Of a stretch of 64,000 bases of DNA, positions 1 to 9,252 are shown piece by piece (position 1 is the stretch's first letter; each line of letters opens with the position of its first letter). The stretch comes from Symsagittifera roscoffensis (lineage: Eukaryota > Xenacoelomorpha > Acoela > Convolutidae). The position numbers were made by a program, and so were the translations under genes. The notes beneath the pieces are model-generated. The model was not told the origin of the DNA. It saw only the letters and a program-made list of their open reading frames with translations, and did no database searches. The stretch covers positions 63,843,290-63,907,289 of the forward strand of contig NC_087063.1 of assembly GCF_963678635.1 (NCBI RefSeq), written 5' to 3'.

Positions 1-1000
1 TGAGAGTACTCCAGGGTTAGGAATTTCAAATTTTAAGCTTAATCTTAAAATTTTTTCGAAAACATCACAAAACGTTATATCTGGAAAATACAAAGATTTG
101 AAAGTAATGATTGGATACAAGGATCGCAACCCCTAAGAAAATTCTGATATCCCACAAATACAGGGTTCGTAATTTCATATTTTGAAGAAAAAAATTAATT
201 TAAGTTCTGAGAGTTTTTTGAAAAAATCACACAAAACATCATATCTGAAAAACTACAAAGGTTTGAGCAGTCATATTTGCAACCCCTGGGAGTCCCCAAC
301 TATGGGGTTGAGAAATTCAAATTTAGAAGAAAAAAATTTAATTGGTGTTTTCTGACAATTTACAGAGAAAAACGTCTTATCTCAAAAACAAAAAGCATTT
401 GAGCAATTATATTTAGAGGTAAAATTGCAACCCATTAGAGTGCCCTGACAGAGCCTCACTATAAAGATTTTGTGAAATTTTTCGTATCTAAGTTCTTCAA
501 ACAATTTTAAAAAAGTAAAAAAAAACGTCACATATCGGAAACGAAGAGAATTTGAGCAGTCGCATTTGAACTCAAGATTTGCAACTTGAAACTCATGAGA
601 TTACCCTCACATTACCCAACGACAAGGTTGGGAAACTCAAATCATTTGATTTTTTTAAAATTTAAGTTTTCTGAAAAAGTTTTAAAAAATCAGAAAACAC
701 GTCATATCTCGAAAACTACAAAAATTTGCGAAGTCATTTTTAGAGGCAAGATTCGCAATCCTTGAGAATACTATGACAGCACCCAACTACACTACAGGGC
801 GGGTAATTTCCTTATTTTTTTTTTAAATTAATTTTTGAGTTTTCTGAACACTTTCTGAACTTTCAGAAAAAAATCACAAAAATCGTCTCATCTCACAAAC
901 TAAAAGGATTTGGGCATTCATAATTCGAGGCCAAACTTGCAACCCCTGGGGAACCCTGAAAGCATCCCACTATTGGGTTGCTTATTTTGAATTCGGTAAA
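1..1000. repeat. Degenerate tandem repeat, monomer about 150-180 bp
   Basis: About six or seven diverged copies of one unit follow each other. Each has a core like 'tcatatctcgaaaactacaaa', then a 'tttgagcagtcatattt' block, then 'ttgcaaccc' followed by 'tgagagta', then 'gggttgggaaattcaaat' and an A-run. The 'gcaaccc' anchor or its variants recur near 130, 280, 428, 590, 755 and 938. There is no open frame of note. It looks like an old satellite-type array; the left edge may continue outside the window. Confidence 0.7.
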
Positions 1001-2568
1001 AAAAACACCGAATTAAAACTGGAAAAATTTCTTCATTACAATTCACGATATAGCTTAAATGTGAAAAAATCTTTAGTTAAATATGGAAAAGCAATACGTT
1101 GAAAAAACTTAGAGGTGACGAGATAGTGAAGCCCGTATTTAAATATATAATAGATATATAAATCGAAGTTAGACTTGGTAGATTAACAAATTATAGTTTA
1201 AAATTTCAATTATAGTAGGAAAAAAAAGTTATAAATTGTAATAAAACCCACGATTAAGAAAGTTTGCCCTTAAAAAACCGTACCAAATAGCATTTAAACA
1301 AACACGGAAAATGAAACGACAGACGTTACCAACTTTACCTTATTACTACCTAAATGATGGTAGTTTATTTGAATTTTCAAGCATTTTAGAAGTGAAATTT
1401 AACAACATTCCATCTAAATTGACTATCCTGTGAGCTAAAAAATTATTAACGGGAAAATTCTACAAGGCTAGCCGCAAGGGAAATTAAAATTAAAATGAAA
1501 ACAGTTTAAAACAAAATTCCGCACTGTGGCTACTATGGGGATAAACATTAGACATGATAGGCCGAAGATGACGTGGAATTTGAATTTATAATGAAGCGAA
1601 CATTCGAAATGATTCAATGATGCTTCTAGACAAGTGATTTAGATGGGAAAAATGTGTATCAATTTGGTAACGCTTGCTAATCGCAAGCTTCTTGATGATT
1701 TTTCCTCGCATAAAGATTTCATAAGAATTTGTATCGAAGACTGTTACGCGAGTGCCTCAATCCAGATTTAAGGTTTGAAAACTTGCACTCTGTTAACAAC
1801 AAGTCAATACTTTTAACACAAATGGCCTGAAGCGCATGCTCCTGTAATCATTATGGCAACATTAGGTGCAATGCTTCAATGCAGTTATATTGAAACACAC
1901 CCTTTTACACGGATGTTTGGTTGCGCCCCTTCGGATGTTTGGTTTCGCAGCGGCATATATTATTTTACATTAATCCATACATTATGAGACAGAAATTAAA
2001 GAGTAAGATTGAGAACGACTATCACTCTAGCTCAAATTTGAGTGGAAAACGGAGACACTGAGTCAACTTTTTTGAATTATCAATTTGGAGCCCGCATCAC
2101 GAGGAAAGCGATACAAGATTATCCATGATCTTGCATTGAGATACCTCAAACCGCTTGAAAATAAAATTATCAAATATGCGCCATAGTTCCTCGCTCGCCA
2201 CTTCGAGGGTTCCATAACAATTAATTGGGTTACACAGCAAAGAGTAGACAGGTCATTAAGTTGAAAAACAGTACAGTACCCAAACAGAATTGGGATGTCA
2301 AGGCACCGCCCTGACACAGAGGCAAAGCGCCGCTTGGCACCACTTGCAATACAACAGACAAGTAGCAGTGCAAGCTAGCAGACAGTAAAAGAAAGCCAAA
2401 AGTCCAAAAAAAAGTACTTAAAAAACACTTTTAAACAATTTTTTTTTAAATTGAAATAGTTGTCTGGAATCATGTTCTATTTGCAAAAAACAGGTCCATA
2501 AACACAGTCGATGGCAATTAATAAAAACTCAAATATTAAATAACAAGCGGCAACTGAACCGACAAAAC
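1001..2568. other. AT-rich non-coding stretch, nothing recognised
   Basis: No convincing gene, RNA or transposon end is visible. Short open frames here have neither motif content nor protein-like composition. It may hold intergenic or intronic host DNA. Confidence 0.5.
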
Positions 2569-2972
2569 TTGAGTCTCCTCGTGGTTCAGTATTTGGGTCT
2601 GGTTTCCGATAAACTGTTGAAAAAAGTGGAGCCCATTTGCAGCAAGATCAGCATTGTCTTCACTGTCAGGAAGTTTAAGTCTTGTTAACCTTCTCTGAAA
2701 TAACGCATTCCGGACGAGCTGAGAAGCCGAGTGTTCAAGCTGCAAAGCTTGCTATGTCGGGATGACTGCCCGACATCTGACTACGCGCATCACTGAGCAC
2801 GTCTAGTTCCCCGGTCGGACAGCATCTGTTGGAATGCGACTCTGATCATCAAAGGAAAATCTTGGATTCGAGCTACAATGTCATTAAGCTAGCCACCCTG
2901 GCGCCTCTTTACATCGAGAAACTCAAACCAGGGTTGAATACCAAAGAGGAGTACGCGGGCCGCCCTCTGACA
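2569..2972 (+). pseudogene. Decayed Penelope-like element: RT C-terminus plus GIY-YIG endonuclease
   Basis: Conceptual reading of the plus strand gives, with stops and frame changes, a stretch reading VQYLGLVSDKLLKKVEP (near 2585-2640), a block ending VFTVRKFKS, then CSSCKACYVGMTARHL (near 2730-2780), TTRITEHV, and finally KILDSSYNVIKLATLAPLYI with KLKPGLN (near 2860-2950). The order YLG..S..L / VF..RK / C..C..CYVG.T.RHL..R..EH / LYI.KLKP.LN is typical of the end of Penelope-like retroelements that carry a GIY-YIG nuclease. At least three stops and one frame change break it. It is a fossil fragment with no visible ends, and it lies just left of the hAT MITE. Confidence 0.7.
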
Positions 2973-3041
2973 ATGCAGTTTTAAATTACTTTATTGTGAC
3001 ACTCGTCATTGACGGTTTAGTGTTTCGGTTATTTTATGTCA

Positions 3042-3049
3042 GTTCTGAC
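3042..3049. repeat. Target-site duplication, left, of hAT MITE
   Basis: GTTCTGAC, repeated exactly at 3529-3536. Eight bp is the usual duplication length for hAT transposons. Confidence 0.8.
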
Positions 3050-3528
3050 CAGGGCTTCCCCAAAAATATTGGGAAAGGACAAAAAGTATGGCCATTATGT
3101 ATGGAACTACCTTCGATTATCGCCATAATTTAGGGATGACGTAACCCCATTGTGTAAAACAAATAGTGAGCGAGCAAGCGCGTTCACCTGCAAAACAAAC
3201 AACGCGCGCACTTGTATTGTTCGCATTGAGCCAGCGTGGTTTTGCTTTGCTCAAACCGAGTTTGTAAAGCATGTCTCCACGTCACCTTGAGGCTACTCTT
3301 TTCTTAAAAGTCAATAAAGAGCTTTGGGATACTTAACTCGCTTAGAAAATTTTGTAAAATTGAATAATTTGTTTTGATTTTTCATTTATAATTATGGAAC
3401 GAATAAAACCCATAATGGCCATTATTTATTTTTCCAGAGCGATTATGGAAATAATGGAGGGAAAGAAGGATGATTTTGGCATAATGTAGGGCGGAAACCC
3501 CATTATATGGCCATATATTTTGCGCCTG
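3050..3528. mobile_element. Non-autonomous hAT-type element (MITE), 479 bp
   Basis: It starts CAGGGCTTCC and ends GCGCCTG, so the outer bases are inverted (CAGG...CCTG), with poorer inverted similarity further in. Subterminal copies of a 'tggccattat' word occur on both strands near each end, as expected for transposase binding sites. It has no open frame, so it would depend on a transposase elsewhere. The exact 8-bp duplication on both sides supports real insertion. Confidence 0.8.
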
Positions 3529-3536
3529 GTTCTGAC
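3529..3536. repeat. Target-site duplication, right, of hAT MITE
   Basis: GTTCTGAC, identical to 3042-3049. Confidence 0.8.
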
Positions 3537-3658
3537 ATACCTATAATGAAGTATGATTTTGTATTTTGTACTATTTTTAGACTGATGCCGAAAGCCGAAA
3601 ACGTTTTCGAATAGAATATTAACATTGATCCCTGTTTCTCTACTGTCCCTACTCCATG

Positions 3659-3774
3659 TGCGGCGGTCAGTGTTTAGTCGAAGTCATTAAATGTCTAGAT
3701 GGGCCAGGTCATTATATGCGGCGATCAGTGTTTGGTTTCAGTCGTTACTGCTTCGGACCGGCCTGGTCACTCTT
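3659..3774. repeat. Two tandem copies of a 58-bp unit
   Basis: 'tgcggcggtcagtgttt' at 3659 recurs as 'tgcggcgatcagtgttt' at 3717, and the remaining part of each unit (ending in a 'cctggtca' or 'ccaggtca' word) is similar but diverged. This small duplication keeps a short frame open at 3656-3910 and explains its odd composition. Confidence 0.6.
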
Positions 3775-4087
3775 TTCTTTAATATCACAATCACTAACTT
3801 GGGGCATTTCAGATATTAATTTAATATTTTCGTTTCTAAGTTTCTTTACGCTCTCACATTTAGGATCAACAAAAATTCAATACTTTGTTGGTCTACTTTT
3901 TAACGAGTAAGAAATAAGGGTTGTCTACTAATTAAAACGTAGGGTTCACTTGTATTAAACTGGAAGAAAGGGAAATAACATCCTCCTATTACTACTAAAG
4001 TGGTAGTTCAATTACAGAACCATTGATAAATGATAATTACATTGCAGCACTAACTATTTCACAATCAAAATGTCTTTAACTACCATT
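3775..4087. other. AT-rich non-coding stretch downstream of the SDHAF4-like gene
   Basis: Lies 3' of the minus-strand gene that ends at 4088. No further feature is seen; it would contain that gene's 3' UTR and polyadenylation region. Confidence 0.4.
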
Positions 4088-4330
4088 TCAGAAGTCAATG
4101 CACCGCCCTTTCCTTTCCCAGTCTCCGTACCGCGTAGGTTCAGGCCCTTTAGGCCCGTTAATTTCACTCTGTTTCTCGATTTCCTTGGCAGATTTATTCC
4201 CTTCTTCGCTCTTATTGGAATCTGTTTCGGTTTTGACGGACGCACTAGTATCTTTGATGTTGCCGTTAGAGGAGAATCTCATAGGGTAAGACAACAATTG
4301 ACGACCCGATAAAATTTTCAGCAAACTCAT
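4088..4330 (-). CDS. SDHAF4: Succinate dehydrogenase assembly factor 4-like protein, 80 aa
   Basis: The C-terminal third carries the signature of the SDHAF4 (DUF1674) family: GPKGPEPTRYGDW followed by ERKGRCIDF at the very end, the most conserved part of this family. Family members act in the mitochondrial matrix, binding the flavoprotein subunit SDHA and promoting its joining with SDHB in complex II. The N-terminus (MSLLKILSGRQLLSYPMRFS) is basic, hydroxylated and free of acidic residues, as expected of a mitochondrial targeting peptide. The middle is a low-complexity Lys/Glu/Ser linker, shorter than in vertebrates. It is intact and uninterrupted. On the minus strand a 'ttttcag' upstream of the ATG (plus positions about 4356-4362) could be a splice acceptor, so a 5' exon may lie elsewhere. 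Giant-transposon DNA begins only 105 bp upstream of the start codon. This is the only clearly functional host gene in the window. Confidence 0.88.
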   Translation of the reverse strand: MSLLKILSGRQLLSYPMRFSSNGNIKDTSASVKTETDSNKSEEGNKSAKEIEKQSEINGPKGPEPTRYGDWERKGRCIDF

Positions 4331-4435
4331 ATCATCCGGTTGTTTCTCAAAATATTACCTGAAAACAAGCGAAAAGTTAAATTTTGGGTGAATAGATGAA
4401 GGAGTTAGTTTTCCCAATCTGGTCGGCTTGAATAC

Positions 4436-4518
4436 TGTGCCAGTCGGTCATATTTAGAAGTTTGACCTTGAATTAGAAGTTTAATTTCGATTTTAGGGAC
4501 AGAAGTAATTTTTTAAAA
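4436..4518 (+). mobile_element. Diverged 5' end of a giant-element LTR
   Basis: Begins TGTGCCAGTCGGTCATATTT, matching the LTR starts at 27931, 29338 and 51784, and continues to 'tttgaccttga'. It then diverges, with a short insertion, and keeps scattered similarity up to 'ttttttaaaa'. It is cut by the next repeat at 4519. Confidence 0.7.
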
Positions 4519-4950
4519 TGTAACATTCGCCCGGAAGTACATATCGACGGAAAAAAAGCTAGGTTCTAATACGACTGGCTAGCGTCTAAAAACAGCTCTA
4601 CATGCTTTTCACCGTCTCTGCCAAAGCCAGTTCTTTTGGTGGTCTTTCTAACATCGGGTCGACGAAAAAAAACCGTTACTGTTTCCGGCTTCGTTCAGAA
4701 CGCTCTAATTAACTTAATTATGTGCAGAAATAGTGAGCTCATGGTTGGGTCTCAGTATCCCCAGACCACGAGGTCACTCCTACAAACAGGGCTACTACTA
4801 CTATATTATATTACTATTGTTTTTGTTCAGTGTGACATTCGACCAGAATGAAGGAAAATGCAGATTCGGCGATTTCGAATTGTTAGCAGCTAACCTTCCG
4901 AATTGACAGTTTTTAGAGATTAGTGACGTTATTGGGACGATTAGTAAAAC
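4519..4950. mobile_element. Fragments of the TGTAACATT repeat family (family B)
   Basis: Position 4519 begins TGTAACATTCGCCCGGAAG, like the start of the complete 503-bp family B copy at 5693, and resembles it to about 4630. Bases about 4630-4830 match nothing else seen here. From 4831 (TGTGACATTCGACCAGAATG) to 4950 the sequence is the inverted right end of the same family. So at least two partial copies, or one rearranged copy, lie here. Confidence 0.6.
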
Positions 4951-5119
4951 TGTAACAGTCGCCTACTTCGGTCACATATGAGGTTAAAGAAAAATAGGCC
5001 CTATCACCATTGGCTCAAGAGTCAGGGACACTATCTCTTGTGTTTTTCTACCTCGAACGGTCGGAGCCAATTCGGTTCACTTGCGACATGAGACTAAAAA
5101 CCCGTTACAGCTTAAAGGC
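4951..5119 (-). mobile_element. Inverted 3' end of a giant-element LTR (169 bp)
   Basis: Starts TGTAACAGTCGCC, the reverse complement of the LTR terminus seen at 6826, 28826, 30242 and 52678, and runs back to the 'gcctttaagctg' part of the LTR. It may be the missing outer part of the LTR of copy 3 (52679-53232, same orientation), separated from it by the nested plus-strand copies; about 170 bp of LTR would then be lost. Confidence 0.75.
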
Positions 5120-5425
5120 CGAGTAGGACCGGAGGCTTCCAAGACACCTCTGCTGACCCATCGAAATGCGATCACGACGGGATGGAAAAGAGTTGGTAGA
5201 GTATCCAGAAACAACACCAGAGCCAGGGAGTCGATACTAGACGAAGACCTGGCGAAGAATGTGAGCCTGAGTCTTCACAATTCCTTCTGTTTGAACCGAG
5301 AGTCGAGGGTAAAGAGTTTACCCAATCAAGCGAAGAGATTGCAGGAGCAAAAGGAGTGGATGCGATCCTATGAACAGCTGAAGGTTTGGGAGGAGATCGT
5401 GATCAGCTCCGATGATGAAAAGAGG
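5116..5425 (+). pseudogene. Tail of ORF2 from copy 0, interrupted by copy 1
   Basis: In frame it reads through TPLLTHRNAITTGWKRVGRV and LAKNVSLSLHNSFCLNRES to VISSDDE, the C-terminus of ORF2 as in 27100-27420. It begins at a short overlap ('aggcc') with the inverted LTR fragment, and stops in the SSDDE stretch where copy 1's LTR begins. The remaining codons resume at 28827. The preceding 20-odd kb of copy 0 is absent. Confidence 0.85.
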
Positions 5426-5692
5426 TGTGTGAGTCGTTCATATCTGGAAGTTTGACCTTGAGGGACACGAAAATACGTGGTTTTCGAGTGAAGTTTTAAT
5501 TTTTAAAATTTCGAATGGAGCCTGTCATTCTCAGTTTTCTCGGAACAACTGAAAAAAAAAAGTGAAAAATCAGAACGACCGAATTTACAATTGCGGGAAA
5601 ATACTTAAGAAAACAGCAGGCAATTGCTTTTCGCAATTTCCAGATACAAAATAAGACACGAGTAGAGCCGTCTCATCCTGAAATAGGAGGAG

Positions 5693-6195
5693 TGTAACAT
5701 TTGCCCGGAAGATACATATCGACGGAAAACAAAACTAAGTCTTAAGACGACTGGCTAAGACCACTGAATCAAGCTCGTTAATCTTGATTTCTTCTTAATC
5801 CGGAAGGCTGTTCTCCACCCTTCACCGTTGTCTGCAACGGCCTTGCAACTATTGTAGCGACACAATAGTTGCAACTCGGAGTGCTCTCTGTTAACTCCGC
5901 GATTTGTTGTCGTTTTTTCTCACAATTTCCGTACTTCTCGTGATCGTAGCTAATGTTGTTCTCTTGTTTTCTAGCTTTTCTGCCAAAATGGCCGTTTCTG
6001 ACGTTTCTCAGAAATGTTACGTAATCACTTCGAAAATTTAAAAATCAGCAATTTCCGAATCCTTTAACCTTCACGTTTTGTTCAATCGTTCAAATAACGT
6101 TCTTAATTCTTAATAATCACCAATCCGGAAGGCTCGCTGCTAAAAATTCGAATTCTGCAGAGATTGCATTTCGGCCATTCTGGTCGAATGTCACA
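5693..6195. mobile_element. Family B element with terminal inverted repeats, inserted in the LTR
   Basis: Bounded by comparison with the uninterrupted LTR at 28190. Starts TGTAACATTTGCCCGGAAG and ends CATTCTGGTCGAATGTCACA, an imperfect inverted pair of about 20 bp. GAG flanks both ends (5690-5692, 6196-6198), so the duplication may be 3 bp. Non-coding, 503 bp. It could be a solo LTR of another family (TG...CA ends) or a MITE. Confidence 0.75.
5843..5874. repeat. Perfect 13-bp hairpin inside family B element
   Basis: TTGCAACTATTGT (5843-5855), loop AGCGAC, then the exact reverse complement at 5862-5874. Confidence 0.8.
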
Positions 6196-6837
6196 GAGAG
6201 ATAATCACGAGAAAAGAGTGCAATTATTCATACTGAACCAGAGTGAACCTTCAACGGAAAGGTGGACAGCTTGAGTGTCCCAATGGTTCAGACTACAACT
6301 TCAATTCTAGAGTCTAAACTTATTTTCTTTATTAAAACTGGTTAGTATTGAACTAATCAAGTTATTTTATTTAATTCTCGAGTTGCTCATCAATTTAATT
6401 ACTCCTTATACTCGAGTGCGTCAACATGTGAGTTCCTAATTTAGTTTTCTCGAGTGTGTTTTATGATTTTTATGTTGAGATAAGGCGAGTTTTAGGTTGA
6501 TCCATCTGAAATGGATCAAAGTTCCACTGTCCAATAAAAAGTAACTTAACGGATTGTTCCGACCCTGTTTTTAACGGCGTTCGTGTATTTTGGGTATCTC
6601 GAGACCTAAGTATGGGGACGTTCTTATTTTCTAGAGTGGGGGATATTTTGGTAGTAGCCTTTAAGCTGTAACGGGTTCTAGTCTCATGTCGCAATCGAAC
6701 CGAATTGGCTCCGACCGTTTTTGAGGTAGAAAAACACAAGAGTTAGTGTCCCTGACTCTTGAGCCAATGGTTATAGGGCCTATTTTTCTTAAGCCTCATA
6801 TGTGACCGAAGTAGGCGACTGTTACATAGTGTTTTTA

Positions 6838-6852
6838 TGGCGCTCCTGGGTG
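6838..6852 (+). promoter_or_regulatory. Candidate tRNA primer-binding site, copy 1
   Basis: TGGCGCTCCTGGGTG begins 12 nt after the LTR end. A primer-binding site starts with TGG (complement of the tRNA CCA tail), and TGGCG-TCCTG resembles sites for arginine tRNAs, but this is weak. The same bases occur at 30254 in copy 2. The gap from the LTR is longer than usual, so another site directly at the LTR edge is possible. Confidence 0.4.
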
Positions 6853-7321
6853 TTTTTACGACATCATGACTACGGAGTCGAACCCACTTGACACAGCTCC
6901 GGGCTGCATGCCCATTCTAGAGTACCGGTGGTACGGTTCAGCGGGAACGTGTAAACCTTCCGGTTGTACCGTGATAGCTTTTTAAGAAAACTTGAGAAAA
7001 CTTCCTGGTACGCTCTCCGAACGAGGCCTAGCTAACCGAGTAAGGGGGGGTAACTAGGGGGACAAAAAGCAAACAAAAAGACAAAAGCGAAACAAAAACA
7101 AGAAAAAAGTATAGAAAAAGGAACAAAAAACCATAGAACAAAAAGACAGTGACTTGGATACCAGATTAGTTGGATCAAACCTTGATATTATTTAAATAGT
7201 ATACCCATACTGTTTTATAAGACCGATCGTTTCGATCAATCTAGCAATCTAAACCAGTGACATCAATAAGGTGCCCAAGTGGGGGGCGTTGTTACGGGTT
7301 TTCAGATAGCTTGTAACCTAG

Positions 7322-7515
7322 CCGGACCTCTAGGAGACTTGACTGGAAGAGGTGACCAGCCGAGTGGGAAAGTGGTTCACAAGGACAGAACCGGACCACT
7401 AGGAGACTTGACTGGAAGAGGTGACCAGCAGAGTGGGAAAGTGGTTCACAAGTACTGAGCTGAACCGCTAGGAAACTTGACTGGAAGAGGTGATCAGCCA
7501 AGTGGGAAGGTGGTG
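7322..7515. repeat. Three tandem copies of a 69-bp unit in the leader
   Basis: Units start at 7322, 7391 and 7460. Each contains 'acttgactggaagaggtga' followed by 'gtgggaa(a/g)gtggt'. Because 69 is a multiple of 3, an antisense frame stays open across it (7292-7525), but no sense gene does. Confidence 0.85.
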
Positions 7516-7776
7516 CTGGTGTCAAGTGCAGTGCACGTCAAGGGGACAACTAGCACGGGATCGCTACAACAAGAAGAGGACGCACAGGGTTGTTCTCAAT
7601 TTGGGCAAACGGGTATCGTTAAAATCCACTTTACATTATAGGAGATAAGTGTAAAATTGGATAAGCGGAGCCCCATTGTTTTGAGGAAGTTTTTACACAA
7701 GCAGGCCTGGAAACAGGTCTACGGTTTTCTCTCGAGAGGTTTAGCAGCCGGCGCTTAAGGGTTTTTTCGGCTTAAG

Positions 7777-7815
7777 AGGGGGGCTAAAGAGGGGGGAGGT
7801 TAGAAGGGGGGCTGG
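7777..7815 (+). promoter_or_regulatory. Clustered G-runs, possible G-quadruplex in leader RNA
   Basis: Three runs of six G lie within about 35 nt, with further G-runs before and after, including 13 consecutive G at 8037-8049. Such spacing can fold into a quadruplex in RNA or single-stranded DNA. Function is unproven. Confidence 0.4.
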
Positions 7816-8426
7816 TTAGGTTAGAGGTTAGCGGTTGTAAATTGTAAAAAGGGGGGACACGTTAGAGTAACTAATTGTTCGGCATCGTCGATTTAGTTAC
7901 ATTAAATACTTACACGCGTTGGTTATAAGAAGCGGATATCCAAATTTAAAATCAGGTTAAGGTAGGTACCCTGGTCGGATCGTTAGGGGGGAACGGACAT
8001 AGACAGTTTTCGTGATAACCCATAAGATCGCTAACAGGGGGGGGGGGGGAGAAAAACGCGCGGCAATCGGGTACCAGACATTTTTTCGGACAAAGATTGA
8101 CATCTGTCAACCTTGAATTTTAAGAGAATTCATCTCTCTGTTTTTGAAATTTTTCCTGTTTAAATTTTTACGTTTTGGTGAAAATTTGTTGTTGGTATTT
8201 GAACGAACAGGTGATCACAAGATACCTGCGAGGAATTTAGGGTTTCAAATAGCCTGAAACATCGAGAGGGATATAAATACTGGGGGATTAGTATTTGGGT
8301 TTTGGCCATTAAGAAAGGGATTTTGGGAAATTTTTACAAGAACTCAAGTGGTGGTAAAAGGTACAGTGGTTCAAGAGTCCCTACAACGAAGAAGAAGAGA
8401 TCCGATATCGAGACACTCATTGACAA

Positions 8427-9252
8427 GTCTTGGGTCAGTACCGAAGAAGTCTTGGGACATTGCAGTCTGGGGACAGTCTTGGAGCAACACGGTCTTGGGA
8501 CAGTCTCGGAACAGAGCAGTCTTGGGACAGTCTTGGGACAATGCAGTCTTGGGACAGTCTTGGACCAGAGCAGTCTTGGTACGAAACAGTCTTGGGACAG
8601 TGGTCTTGGGACAGTAGTCTTGGGACACTGGTCTTGGGACAGTAGTCTTGGGACAGTGGTCTTGGTACAGTAGTCTTGGGACACTGGTCTTGGGACAGTG
8701 GTCTTGGGACACTGGTCTTGGGACAGTGGTCTTGGGATATTGGTCTTGGGACAGTGGTCTTGGGACAGTGTTCTTGGGACATTGGTCTTGGGATAGTAGT
8801 CTTGGGACAGTGGTCTTGGGACAGTGGTCTTGGGACAGTGGTCTTGGGACAGTGGCCTTGGGACAGTGGTCTTGCGACATTGGTCTTGGGACAGTGGTCT
8901 TGGGACATTGGTCTTGGGACAGTGGTCTTGGGACAGTGGTCTTGGGACAGTAGTCTTGGGACACTAGTCTTGGGACAGTGTTCTTGGGACACTAGTCTTG
9001 GGATAGTAGTCTTGGGACAGTGGTCTTGGGACAGTGGTCTTGGGACACTGGTCTTGGGACAGTGGTCTTGGGACAGTAGTCTTGGGACAGTAGTCTTGGG
9101 ACAGTAGTCTTGGGACAGTAGTCTTGGGACAGTATTCTTGGGACAGTAGTCTTAGGGCAAGGGTCTTGGGACAGTGGTCTTGGGACACTAACAAGAAGTA
9201 CTGGGACAACACTGAATAGTCTTGGGACAGTAGAGAGAAAGTCTTGGAACAG
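8427..9252. repeat. 14-bp minisatellite in the leader of copy 1, about 59 units
   Basis: The unit is GTCTTGGGACAGTG, with variants such as ...ACACTG or ...ACATTG. It is regular from about 8590 to 9190 and degenerate at both ends. Since 14 is not a multiple of 3, three units make one 14-residue period, so all frames on both strands look like repetitive proteins. Copy 2 keeps only about 19 units (31767-32034), so the array length varies between copies. Confidence 0.92.

Larger units (their letters stand above)
5426..6826 (+). repeat. 5' LTR of copy 1, split by a 503-bp insertion
   Basis: Starts TGTGTGAGTCG (TGTGCCAGTCG in other LTRs) and ends CGACTGTTACA. LTR ends of the family form an imperfect inverted repeat, TGTGCCAGTCGG against TGTAACAGTCGCC. 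Without the insertion the length is about 0.9 kb. A polyadenylation signal AATAAA stands at 6533-6538, and the same word occurs in the other LTRs. There is no coding content. Confidence 0.88.

Noticed and set aside
2063-2317. 84-codon frame on the minus strand in the AT-rich left flank
   Set aside because: No motif, no conserved neighbour, composition like random sequence.
2536-2745. 69-codon minus-strand frame
   Set aside because: It is the reverse of the decayed Penelope-like fragment, whose plus-strand reading has real motifs.
3656-3910. 84-codon plus-strand frame
   Set aside because: Made by a 58-bp tandem duplication; its second half is a hydrophobic translation of AT-rich DNA.
4054-4312. 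Overlapping frames on both strands around the SDHAF4-like gene
   Set aside because: Only the frame at 4088-4330 has the family signature; the others are its shadows.
6470-6739. 89-codon minus-strand frame in the LTR (also 28623-28832)
   Set aside because: It lies in the R/U5-type part of the LTR, is antisense, and varies between LTRs.
7292-7525. 77-codon antisense frame with repeats in the leader (and its twin at 30708-30941)
   Set aside because: It exists because the 69-bp unit is a multiple of 3; it lies antisense in the untranslated leader and matches nothing known.
8427-9252. CRISPR-like array
   Set aside because: Units are contiguous without unique spacers, the unit is 14 bp, and the genome is eukaryotic.
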